Shown piece after piece: positions 7,877-14,907 of a DNA stretch of 28,132 nucleotides. The notes under the pieces were generated by a model. That model saw only the letters and a program-made list of their open reading frames with translations. It made no database searches and was not told where the DNA came from. Both the position numbers and the translations under genes were made by a program. Positions within the stretch are counted from its first letter, which is position 1. The number at the start of each line of letters is the position of its first letter. Source of the stretch: an uncultured Faecalicoccus sp. (GTDB lineage: Bacteria; Bacillota_I; Bacilli_A; Erysipelotrichales; Erysipelotrichaceae). The stretch spans positions 1-28,132 of the forward strand of contig CABVDD010000027.1 of the NCBI GenBank assembly GCA_902497095.1, in the 5' to 3' direction.

Positions 7877-7932
7877 AGCAGATCCCCCTTTTCATTAGTT
7901 AAACATCGGGGGTGACCGTCATCCGATTTCAT
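7873..7932 (-). CDS. Upstream 19-codon ORF coupled to the CBS membrane protein
   Basis: It encodes MKSDDGHPRCLTNEKGDLL. The start has a GGAGAG site about eight bases upstream, and its TGA overlaps the next gene's ATG (ATGA). Its own coding sequence contains the next gene's ribosome site. It lies inside the transcript predicted from the promoter at 7963-7991. A leader peptide or translational coupling device is the likely role; no known family is recognised. Confidence 0.45.
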   Translation of the reverse strand: MKSDDGHPRCLTNEKGDLL

Positions 7933-7962
7933 TTAAACATCTCTCCTTTTTAATTTGAGTCA

Positions 7963-7991
7963 ATCATACACTATTTTAGAACAAGTGAAAA
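7963..7991 (-). promoter_or_regulatory. Probable promoter of the CBS-protein/xpt operon
   Basis: On the minus strand, TTTTCA (7986-7991) and TATGAT (7963-7968) are 17 bases apart; the start would be near 7956, upstream of the 19-codon ORF. The -35 overlaps the terminator of the preceding gene. Confidence 0.5.
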
Positions 7992-8012
7992 GAGCACAAT
8001 CGTGCTCTTTTA
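7987..8012 (-). terminator. Terminator of the CBS-pair gene
   Basis: A perfect stem of AAAAGAGCAC with GTGCTCTTTT and a four-base loop. The TAA stop of the CBS-pair gene (8010-8012) lies at its edge. On the minus strand the stem ends in TTTTCACTTG. Confidence 0.75.
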
Positions 8013-8468
8013 TGAGTTTGCAGAATCTTCCTGCACTTCCTGTTTTAATAAGGGAATTATTTTTTCCTGTTTTTTCATTAAATATTTAAGAATATTGCTT
8101 CGGGTCACAATGCCGATAAAAATGTTTCTGTCGTCAACGATAGGAACAAAATTTTGTTTTAAAGACTGAGCAAATAACGCATCCAAAGTGGCATCTATCA
8201 TCATCGGAGGAGTAAAGTCATCTCGAATTAAGTCTTTGATGAGTGTATCGCGAAGATCTTCATAACTTGTATCGGGATGATCTATGAAATACCAAAGGAA
8301 ATCCCCTTCATTGATCGTTCCTACATATTCTCCATGAGTGTTGATGACCGGCATTGCGGTAAACCCGTGTTTGCGCATTAAACGCAATCCTTCTTCAATG
8401 CTTAAATGATCATAGAAGAAGGTGACATCTTTTTTCATTGTCAGGAAAAAGAAGACATTTTCTTGCAT
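8010..8468 (-). CDS. Stand-alone CBS-pair protein
   Basis: The 152-aa product consists almost entirely of two CBS repeats. The first (about 13-70) includes LSIEEGLRLMRKHGFTAMPVINTHGEYVGTINEGDFL. The second (about 80-135) includes LDALFAQSLKQNFVPIVDDRNIFIGIVTRSNILKYL. Such proteins bind adenine nucleotides and act as soluble sensors; some Bacillota members bind c-di-AMP, but the ligand cannot be read here. There is no membrane segment. The start at 8468 has an AAGGTGG site about 11 bases upstream, and a TATAAT lies on the same strand at 8508-8513. It has its own terminator. Confidence 0.85.
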   Translation of the reverse strand: MQENVFFFLTMKKDVTFFYDHLSIEEGLRLMRKHGFTAMPVINTHGEYVGTINEGDFLWYFIDHPDTSYEDLRDTLIKDLIRDDFTPPMMIDATLDALFAQSLKQNFVPIVDDRNIFIGIVTRSNILKYLMKKQEKIIPLLKQEVQEDSANS

Positions 8469-8548
8469 AAATTTCTAACCACCTTACGATTAAAATCCTA
8501 ACAAAGAATTATAGAAAATCAATCAGTAAATAATGTGAAATTTCTGTG

Positions 8549-8577
8549 TTGACAAAAACAGTATACGTTTGTATTAT
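8549..8577 (+). promoter_or_regulatory. Strong promoter of the GntR/ABC operon
   Basis: TTGACA (8549-8554), a 17-base spacer and TATTAT (8572-8577). This is one of the best sigma-A-type promoters in the window. The -10 box lies inside the palindrome at 8571-8604. Confidence 0.85.
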
Positions 8578-8604
8578 TGTATTAGATAACTAGTACAGTG
8601 ATAC
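8571..8604 (+). promoter_or_regulatory. 34-bp imperfect palindrome, likely GntR (YtrA-type) operator
   Basis: Thirteen of the 17 base pairs are symmetric, centred at about 8587.5, with half-sites TTGTATTAG and CTAGTACAG and outer arms GTAT and ATAC. It covers the -10 box and the transcription start and ends just before the ribosome site of the regulator gene. That is the expected place for autorepression. Confidence 0.65.
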
Positions 8605-8618
8605 AAAGGAGGGATCAT

Positions 8619-8975
8619 GTGAATATTGCATTTACAAATGAAAGACCCATTTATTTGCAGATCGTAGATCGCATCAAAATAAAAATTATCACTGGTGAAT
8701 ATAAGCCAGGAGATAAACTTCCGTCAGTTCGTGAGATGGCCTTAGAAATGCAGGTCAATCCTAACACGATGCAAAGAGCTTACAGTTATTTAGAGATGGA
8801 AGGACTGGTACACTCGCAAAGAACAAGTGGGCGGTATGTGGATCCGGATGAAAATAAAGTAAAGCAGTTAAAAACAGAACTTGCACGCACACAAATTCGG
8901 GATTTTTTAAAATCTATGAAACAATTAGGTTTTACCATGGATGAAATTGTAGAAGTGTTAGAAAGTATGAGGTAG
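8619..8975 (+). CDS. GntR-family regulator, YtrA subfamily
   Basis: The 118-aa product has a GntR winged helix-turn-helix (about 8-70: RPIYLQIVDRIKIKIITGEYKPGDKLPSVREMA, then VNPNTMQRAYSYLEMEGLV) and only a short C-terminal helical tail. This is the YtrA type, which normally represses its own ABC-transporter operon. The start is a GTG at 8619, six bases after AAAGGAGG. A GTG at 8598 is also in frame but lies before the ribosome site and in the operator. The ATG at 8618 is out of frame and stops at once. The ABC genes follow directly. Confidence 0.92.
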   Translation: MNIAFTNERPIYLQIVDRIKIKIITGEYKPGDKLPSVREMALEMQVNPNTMQRAYSYLEMEGLVHSQRTSGRYVDPDENKVKQLKTELARTQIRDFLKSMKQLGFTMDEIVEVLESMR

Positions 8976-8978
8976 AAA

Positions 8979-9674
8979 ATGAGTATTGTAGAATTACATA
9001 AAGTCAGTAAATCTTTTGGCCCAATCCAAGCATTAGATCAGATCGATCTGGTATTAGAGCCGGGACATATTATAGGTTTACTGGGAACAAATGGAAGCGG
9101 TAAGAGCACATTAATTAAATTGATCAATGATTTGTTAGTGCCTGATCGCGGTATTGTGAAAGTTAATGGACAAAAGCCAGGTATCGAATCTAAAAAAATA
9201 GTGTCTTATTTACCGGAAAGAAGTTATTTGGATCCCAATATGAAAATTGAGGATGTTTTACGTTATTTTCTTGATTTTTATAAAGATTTTGATATTCAAA
9301 AGGCAAGAGATCTATTAAAGGAATTTATGATTCCAGCCGATCGACGTATCAAAACTTTATCCAAAGGAACTCGCGAAAAAGTGCAGTTGATCTTAGTCAT
9401 GTCAAGAAAGGCAAAGCTCTATATTTTGGATGAACCGATGGCTGGTGTAGATCCAGCGGCAAGAGATCATATCTTAGATACGATTTTATCCAGATATGAT
9501 GAAGAGGCAACAATCTTGATTTCGACGCATTTGATAGCGGATGTAGAGCGTGTATTAGATGAAGTGATTTTTTTGAATCGTGGTCGAATCACAAGACATG
9601 AACAAGCTGATCAACTTCGAATGCGTAAAGGAAAGTCTATCGATCAGATTTTCCGGGAGGATTTTAGATGTTAA
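8979..9674 (+). CDS. ABC transporter ATP-binding protein
   Basis: The 231-aa ATPase has Walker A GTNGSGKST (36-44), a signature LSKGT (127-131), Walker B LYILDEP (147-153, with catalytic E152) and switch histidine H184 in ISTH. The Q-loop position reads YLPE instead of YLPQ (E80). The ATG at 8979 has a GAGGT site; the gene starts three bases after the regulator stop and overlaps the permease gene by seven bases. With a YtrA-type regulator it probably forms a small exporter answering membrane or cell-wall stress; the substrate is unknown. Confidence 0.93.
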   Translation: MSIVELHKVSKSFGPIQALDQIDLVLEPGHIIGLLGTNGSGKSTLIKLINDLLVPDRGIVKVNGQKPGIESKKIVSYLPERSYLDPNMKIEDVLRYFLDFYKDFDIQKARDLLKEFMIPADRRIKTLSKGTREKVQLILVMSRKAKLYILDEPMAGVDPAARDHILDTILSRYDEEATILISTHLIADVERVLDEVIFLNRGRITRHEQADQLRMRKGKSIDQIFREDFRC

Positions 9675-10486
9675 TACTTCGTTTAAAATATGATTTAAAA
9701 GCATTGTTTCGCGTGACATGGCCTTTATATGTTGCGATCATAGTGATGTCTTTTGGGATTTATGTTTATGAAATGATTCAAAACTGGGACATCTTTAATA
9801 TAGCTCTCTTTGATATGTTTGTAGGGATATATTCCTTTGTCTATGTGATTGCACTGATGGGTTTGATCATCTGGCCTATCATAGTTTGTATACGTGATTT
9901 TTTCAATACGATGTTAAAAGATGAAGGATATTTGACGAATACATTGCCAGTGTCTCGAAATATTTTGATCTTAAGTAAGGAATTAGCCGGTTTGATATTC
10001 TTCTTGATTTCTTGTATTTTATTGATCATTTCTTTGTTTGCGGTAGTTATGCCTAGTATCAGTCTTATGGATATAGGTCGTGTTTTTGTTGGATATCATT
10101 GGGATTGGCAGAGCATTCTTTTATTTGTGATGTTGATGATCATGGGGCTTGTGTCGGCATATTCTTCTATTACATTATTTGTCTTAGCCATGATGCTTGG
10201 ACAGATGCATCGTTCTGCCAAAGGAATTTTTAGTGTGGCTTACTATTTTTTGATTTCTTTTGGCATGCAGATCTTAATTCTTATATTAACGATCGCTTTT
10301 GGATTTGTTATGGATACTGAAATCGGATGGCATATCGGAAATAGTTTTTATGCCTTCATGCATGGACATGAATTTATAACGGCCATGATCGTCATGGGTT
10401 TAGGTTCTTTGTATAATCTGGCGGTTGGTATCATCTTTCATTCTATTAGTGTATGGATTGCAAATCACAAGTTGAATTTAGAATAA
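9668..10486 (+). CDS. ABC transporter permease, six membrane segments
   Basis: The 272-aa protein has about six hydrophobic segments (roughly 19-36, 50-75, 104-128, 148-178, 187-214 and 236-262) and no soluble domain. A cytoplasmic segment DEGYLTNTLPVSRNILILSKEL lies between the second and third and resembles the coupling region of ABC-2-like permeases paired with YtrB-type ATPases. The GGGAGG site lies inside the end of the ATPase gene. Substrate unknown. Confidence 0.85.
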   Translation: MLILRLKYDLKALFRVTWPLYVAIIVMSFGIYVYEMIQNWDIFNIALFDMFVGIYSFVYVIALMGLIIWPIIVCIRDFFNTMLKDEGYLTNTLPVSRNILILSKELAGLIFFLISCILLIISLFAVVMPSISLMDIGRVFVGYHWDWQSILLFVMLMIMGLVSAYSSITLFVLAMMLGQMHRSAKGIFSVAYYFLISFGMQILILILTIAFGFVMDTEIGWHIGNSFYAFMHGHEFITAMIVMGLGSLYNLAVGIIFHSISVWIANHKLNLE

Positions 10487-10498
10487 TTCATTAATTTT

Positions 10499-10551
10499 TA
10501 GACCATAGGTATAGTTTTCTTATAAATAAATTGTATCTATGGTCTTTTTTA
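10499..10551 (+). terminator. Terminator of the GntR/ABC operon
   Basis: AGACCATAG (10500-10508) pairs with CTATGGTCT (10537-10545), extended inward by TATA/TGTA, followed by a T run to 10550. Confidence 0.85.
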
Positions 10552-10631
10552 AGAATAATCAATAATAAAATATATGTAACTCATAAATATTATATGTGTT
10601 TTACTTTTCTTTGATAGATAAAAAGAGTAAG

Positions 10632-10657
10632 CTTAAGTTAGATAAATCTAACTTAAG
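10632..10657 (+). promoter_or_regulatory. Perfect 11-bp inverted repeat in the gpmA leader
   Basis: CTTAAGTTAGA and TCTAACTTAAG are separated by TAAA and end three bases before the ribosome site GAAGGT. It could be an operator or a 5' stabilising hairpin in the mRNA. It has no T tract, so it is not a terminator. No convincing promoter could be placed in 10552-10631. Confidence 0.6.
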
Positions 10658-10672
10658 AAAGAAGGTAAAATT

Positions 10673-11419
10673 ATGAGTTATCAATTGGTATTGATTCGTC
10701 ATGGTGAAAGCGAATGGAATAAGGCAAATTTATTTACAGGCTGGACAGATGTGGATCTATCACAACAAGGACATCAGGAAGCTATACAGGCTGGCAAGAC
10801 TTTAAAAGAGGAGGGCTTTGTCTTTGATGTTTGTTATACATCGGTATTAAAACGAGCGATTCATACTGCCAATCATGTGTTGGAAGAATTAGATCAAGAA
10901 TGGATTCCTGTGATCAAAAACTATAAGTTAAACGAAAGACATTATGGAGCTCTACAGGGATTGAACAAATCAGAAACTGCCGAAAAGTATGGAGAAGAAC
11001 AAGTTAAGATATGGCGTCGTTCTTTTGATGTTCAACCACCGGCCTTACAAGCAGATGACAAAAGAAATCCTGCGTTACAAAACATGTATAGAAATATTGA
11101 TCCTAAAGAGCTTCCTTTAACAGAGAGCCTGAAAGATACGATTGCCCGTGTCATCCCATATTTTGAAAGTGCGATACAAAAAGATATCTTAGAAGGTAAA
11201 AAAGTTTTAATTGCAGCACATGGAAACTCATTGCGCGCTTTATTTAAATATTTAAATGATGTTTCAAATGAAGAAATCGTAGAGATCAATATTCCAACAG
11301 GCATACCATTGATTATGAATTTAGATGAAAATTTAAAAGCAGTTTCCTATCATTATCTTGGAAATGCAGATGTAATTCAGAAAAAGATGGATGAAGTTAA
11401 AAATCAGGGAAAGAAATAA
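10673..11419 (+). CDS. gpmA: 2,3-bisphosphoglycerate-dependent phosphoglycerate mutase
   Basis: GpmA interconverts 3- and 2-phosphoglycerate in glycolysis through a phosphohistidine. The catalytic motif LIRHGESEWN contains H10, with partner E88 in NERHYGALQG and H183 in AAHGNS. FTGWTDVDLS is the family substrate-binding strand. Length (248 aa) matches the dPGM family. The ATG at 10673 has a GAAGGT site. The gene stands alone between two terminators. Confidence 0.96.
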   Translation: MSYQLVLIRHGESEWNKANLFTGWTDVDLSQQGHQEAIQAGKTLKEEGFVFDVCYTSVLKRAIHTANHVLEELDQEWIPVIKNYKLNERHYGALQGLNKSETAEKYGEEQVKIWRRSFDVQPPALQADDKRNPALQNMYRNIDPKELPLTESLKDTIARVIPYFESAIQKDILEGKKVLIAAHGNSLRALFKYLNDVSNEEIVEINIPTGIPLIMNLDENLKAVSYHYLGNADVIQKKMDEVKNQGKK

Positions 11420-11432
11420 ACCTGATTTTTTT
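11401..11432 (+). terminator. Terminator of gpmA
   Basis: AAATCAGG (11401-11408) pairs with CCTGATTT (11421-11428), then a T run. The stop codon lies in the loop. Confidence 0.8.
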
Positions 11433-11440
11433 ATAGATGG

Positions 11441-11533
11441 GACAATAAAAAAACAAATGGTTAAAATTTTTTAGAAAAATTTTCATAGTTTTTAGAAATT
11501 ATATCGTAATTAATAATAGAGATATTTATTGTC
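11441..11533. repeat. Spaced inverted repeat before the Rpn-type gene
   Basis: GACAATAAA (11441-11449) and TTTATTGTC (11525-11533) are exact inverted copies 75 bases apart. They enclose a second AT-only palindrome, AAAATTTTT-TAG-AAAAATTTT (11463-11483). In such AT-rich DNA this may be chance. Confidence 0.3.
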
Positions 11534-11558
11534 TTAAAGAAATCGAGGTAAAAAAACT

Positions 11559-12492
11559 ATGGAAGAAAGAAAAACGTTGGAAGTCTTATTCAATGATTCT
11601 AAACGCTTTTATGATGCCCAGTGCAAAAAGATCTTGTCTTTAAAAAAGGTATTGGCCTATCTTTTTAAGGAATGTTTATCAGAATATAAGGATTTTTCTT
11701 TAGAAGAAGTGTATGACTTGTTGGATGAAGATCATATGTCTTGTAAAATGGTAAGCCAGAATGTAGAGGATCTAAAAATTCCGGACAGTCTGGTACGCTA
11801 TGATCTGTTGTTTGAGCTTAAACATCCAAAGAACGACCGAAGAAAGCTTTTCATCGATATGGAACCACAGGGCATTGATCCAGGAGGGGATGCTTTGTAC
11901 CATAGAGGATTCTATTATGTATGTCGTTTGATCAGTGGACAAAGAAATGATCCAAAGGGGTTTATGGCAGATGCCTATGCCGATATGCACAAGATCATTT
12001 CTTTTTGGATCTGTTTAAGGCATGCAAAGTACAAGGATAACTGCTTGTATCGATATTATGTCGAAGAAAAGATGAAGGGAAAAGATAGAATCAAACAGGC
12101 ACGAAAAGAATCTATGGAGATATTGATCTTGTATCTCCGGGGATGAAATCGATACGATAAGCATGGAAGAGATATTAAAGCGCCCCAAAGATGTGATGGA
12201 GTTTCTACAGATTTTGTTTTTGTCCAACAGAAAGAGCGAGCAGATCTTAGAAATCCTAGAGAAAAAGTATGGTATACTGTTAGATAAAGAAGAAGAAACG
12301 GAGATGATAAAGATGTGTAGTTTTAGTGATGCGTTGATTGAAAAAAGTGAGATAAAAGGAAAAGCCGATAGTGTTTTCCAATTGATCAAAAATCATGTAG
12401 CTTCCAATGTAGAACAAGCTATGGACATGTTGTCGATAGATCCATCATCACGAGTGGATATCATAAAGATCTTAGAAAAGAAAACGGTATGA
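11559..12492 (+). pseudogene. Rpn/PD-(D/E)XK nuclease-family gene split by a +1 frameshift
   Basis: Residues 1-195 (11559-12146) hold the nuclease-like core: RYDLLFEL followed by RKLFIDMEPQG, matching the D...E-x-Q pattern of the Rpn/PDDEXK-transposase family, then DALYHRGFYYVCRLIS. The frame stops at 12144-12146, just after CCGGGG. Reading one base further gives DEIDTISMEEILKRPKDVMEFLQILFL and the usual helical C-terminal part to 12492. Removing one G from the run restores a 310-aa reading frame, the usual family size. The start has a GAGGT site. It is a recent pseudogene, a phase-variable gene or a sequencing error. An ATG at 12163 could begin the second part, but no good ribosome site precedes it. 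Confidence 0.8.
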
Positions 12493-12627
12493 TTTTTCAT
12501 GTCTTATCTTCTACATATATAGTTATAAAAATAATGAAATGATAGATAATAAATACAGAGTGATAAGTATGTATTTTCTTTTTCAATGCAGGGTCATTAA
12601 CAGGGCGATTGTTTTTCTATAAACTAA

Positions 12628-12656
12628 TTGGAAAACGATAGGAATTATGATAAAAT
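12628..12656 (+). promoter_or_regulatory. Promoter of the pyr operon
   Basis: TTGGAA (12628-12633), 17 bases, TAAAAT (12651-12656). Transcription would begin near 12663, leaving a leader of about 70 nt before pyrB. Confidence 0.7.
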
Positions 12657-12675
12657 ACACCTAGTAAAAGATAAG

Positions 12676-12709
12676 AAGGGGATTTGAATGCGTTTTGAAT
12701 CCTTTTTTT
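12676..12709 (+). terminator. Leader hairpin with U7 tract before pyrB (attenuator)
   Basis: Bases 12676-12688 can pair with 12694-12706 along 13 positions (four of them G-U) around the loop TGCGT; the core is GGGGATT with AATCC. Seven Ts (12703-12709) form the distal arm and tail. The 5' arm contains the ribosome site and the A of the leader-peptide ATG. The stem is weaker than the other terminators here, so function as a terminator is an inference. Confidence 0.5.
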
Positions 12710-12711
12710 GA
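12688..12711 (+). CDS. pyr operon leader peptide MRFESFF
   Basis: An ATG with an AAGGGG site six bases upstream starts seven codons (ATG CGT TTT GAA TCC TTT TTT TGA). The last two Phe codons and the stop are made from the U7 tract. The layout resembles the enterobacterial pyrBI leader, where coupled translation in a U-rich leader decides attenuation. Expression is not shown by sequence alone. Confidence 0.5.
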   Translation: MRFESFF

Positions 12712-12732
12712 GGGAAAACAAGGAGGATGTGT

Positions 12733-13632
12733 ATGAACAAAAATTCCTTATGTTCCATGAATGATCTATCTGTGGATGAGATCTTGAGTATCTTAAATGA
12801 TGCAAGACTTTTTAATAGTTCCTATTCAGATTGGCAATTACCTTTAAAAAAGTGTTTGGTTGCTAATCTTTTTTTTGAGCCTAGTACTAGAACACACTAT
12901 TCTTTTGAAAGTGCAGAGTTACAATTAGGTTGCAAAGTTGCGGATTTTAATGCCGAAACCAGTAGTGTGACTAAAGGGGAAACATTCTTTGATACGATCA
13001 AGACTTTTGAGATGGTGGGGTATGATGCGTTTGTGATTCGTCATCCTAAAACAGAGTATTTTAAAGAATTGGAAGAGATCAAAGTACCTATTTTAAATGC
13101 TGGTGATGGTGCGGGAAATCATCCGACCCAATGTTTACTGGATTTATTGACGATGCAAAATGAATTTGGGACGTTAGAAGGCTTACATATTGCCATATGT
13201 GGCGATATCCTGCATTCACGAGTAGCAGCTTCCAATAAATCAACTTTGGAAAGAATGGGAAGTGAAGTTCGCTTTTGTGGACCAGAAGAATGGGAGCGTC
13301 CTGGCTATCCGACCATGCCATTAGATGAAGCCGTTGAATGGGCAGATGTTGTCATGATGCTTAGAATCCAAAGAGAAAGAGGAGCTACTTTAGCTCACTT
13401 GACAAAAGAACAATATCTTCAAAGATATGGTTTGACAAAAGAGCGATATGATCGAATGAAAAAGCATGCGATCGTAATGCATCCGGCTCCTTTTAACAGG
13501 GATATTGAAATTGATTCTGAATTGGTAGAGGCGCCTAAAAGTCGTATTTTTGAACAAATGGCTAATGGTGTCTTAGTTAGAAAAGCAGTATTAAAACGTG
13601 CGTTTGGGTTTGCCCCTTTCAAGGAGAAATAA
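12733..13632 (+). CDS. pyrB: Aspartate carbamoyltransferase catalytic chain
   Basis: PyrB condenses carbamoyl phosphate with aspartate. FFEPSTRTHYSFE (residues 48-60) holds the carbamoyl-phosphate loop STRTH, and GDGAGNHPTQCLLDL and MHPAPFNRDIEI are the other conserved signatures. The 299-aa length fits the unregulated Bacillota type; no pyrI is present. Of two in-frame ATGs, 12727 touches the AGGAGG site while 12733 is six bases away, so 12733 is chosen. It is the first structural gene of the operon. Confidence 0.95.
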   Translation: MNKNSLCSMNDLSVDEILSILNDARLFNSSYSDWQLPLKKCLVANLFFEPSTRTHYSFESAELQLGCKVADFNAETSSVTKGETFFDTIKTFEMVGYDAFVIRHPKTEYFKELEEIKVPILNAGDGAGNHPTQCLLDLLTMQNEFGTLEGLHIAICGDILHSRVAASNKSTLERMGSEVRFCGPEEWERPGYPTMPLDEAVEWADVVMMLRIQRERGATLAHLTKEQYLQRYGLTKERYDRMKKHAIVMHPAPFNRDIEIDSELVEAPKSRIFEQMANGVLVRKAVLKRAFGFAPFKEK

Positions 13633-13633
13633 A

Positions 13634-14902
13634 ATGCGATTGATTAAAAATGGAATGGTGCTGACACCAGAAGGACTTGTTAAAAAGGATATTTTATTTG
13701 ATGAAGATCAAATCTTAAAAGTAGAAGAAAATATTCAAGCTGAAGCAGAAATAATCGATGCATCGGGATTGACTGTGATTCCAGGTTTGGTTGATGTGCA
13801 TGTGCATTTAAGAGAGCCTGGATATACGCAAAAGGAAACGATTCGAACAGGCACTATGGCAGCGGCTCATGGTGGATTTACAACGATTTTCTGCATGCCT
13901 AATGTGATTCCGTATCCAGATGATATAGAAACGATTCAGACTTATATGCATAAAATTCAAGAAGATGCCGTTGTGCATGTGCATCCATATGCATGTATTA
14001 CCAAAGAAGAAGCCAGTAAAGAAGTAGTAGATATGAAAGCAATTAAAGAAAAATTTGGCATTCGATGGTTTAGTGATGATGGTGTAGGTGTCTCAAACGA
14101 GGAAATCATGGCTAAGGCTATGAAAGAAGCTAAAGAAAATGATTGTATGATCGTTGCGCATACGGAAGATATGTCATATCGCAAACCAGGAGCTTGTGTT
14201 CATGATAGTAAAGTGAACCGGGATAAGGGGTGGTTAGGAATTCCAAGTGCCTGCGAAAGTGCACAGTTGATTCGTGATCTAAAGTTAGCCCAAGAAATTG
14301 GTAATGCTTATCATGGATGTCATATCAGTGCTAAGGAAAGTGTGGAAGCTCTTCAAGCGTATAAACAAAAAGGAGCCAATGTGACAGCGGAAGTCACGGC
14401 ACATCATTTGTTGTTGGAAGATAAAGATGTACAAGGAACAAATTGGAAAATGAATCCACCTTTACGCTCACACGAAGATCGCATGGCTTTGATCGAAGGA
14501 TTGGAAAACGGAGCCTTAGATATGATTGCCAATGATCATGCACCACATACCGAAGAAGAAAAGAATCGACCAATGGATAAAGCTCCATTTGGCATCGTCG
14601 CTTTGGAAACAAGTTTTCCACTGTTGTATACGGAGTTTGTAAAGAAACAAAATCGCTGGAGCTTACAACAGTTAGTATATTGGATGTCTTATGCACCAGC
14701 TAAACGTTTTGGTTTAGAAAAGATTGGTGCGATTCAAGAAGGGTATCGTCCGGATCTAGTTTTGGTGGATTTGGAAAATGAAACAGAAATTTGTAAAGAG
14801 AAATTCTTATCAAAAGGTAAAAATACACCATTTGATGGCTGGAAAGTCTATGGTGCTGTCAAAGAAACCATAGTGGCATCAAAAACGGTGTGGAAAGGAT
14901 AG
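13634..14902 (+). CDS. pyrC: Dihydroorotase, class I
   Basis: PyrC closes carbamoyl-aspartate to dihydroorotate. DVHVHLREPG (54-63) has the metal-binding H56 and H58 and substrate arginine R60; NDHAPHTEEEK carries the catalytic aspartate. The 422-aa length is class I, as in Bacillus PyrC. The start is one base past the pyrB stop, with the AAGGAGAA site inside the end of pyrB. A longer frame from 13598 would overlap pyrB and lacks a ribosome site. Confidence 0.95.
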   Translation: MRLIKNGMVLTPEGLVKKDILFDEDQILKVEENIQAEAEIIDASGLTVIPGLVDVHVHLREPGYTQKETIRTGTMAAAHGGFTTIFCMPNVIPYPDDIETIQTYMHKIQEDAVVHVHPYACITKEEASKEVVDMKAIKEKFGIRWFSDDGVGVSNEEIMAKAMKEAKENDCMIVAHTEDMSYRKPGACVHDSKVNRDKGWLGIPSACESAQLIRDLKLAQEIGNAYHGCHISAKESVEALQAYKQKGANVTAEVTAHHLLLEDKDVQGTNWKMNPPLRSHEDRMALIEGLENGALDMIANDHAPHTEEEKNRPMDKAPFGIVALETSFPLLYTEFVKKQNRWSLQQLVYWMSYAPAKRFGLEKIGAIQEGYRPDLVLVDLENETEICKEKFLSKGKNTPFDGWKVYGAVKETIVASKTVWKG

Positions 14903-14907
14903 ATTGT

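Noticed and set aside
12163..12492. Separate small gene downstream of the nuclease fragment
   Set aside because: Its sequence is the usual C-terminal part of the same family, in the +1 frame, and no good ribosome site precedes it, so it belongs to the frameshifted gene.
12663..12732. PyrR-binding loop or T-box in the pyr leader
   Set aside because: The leader is only about 70 nt, and neither the PyrR-loop consensus nor the T-box sequence was seen.
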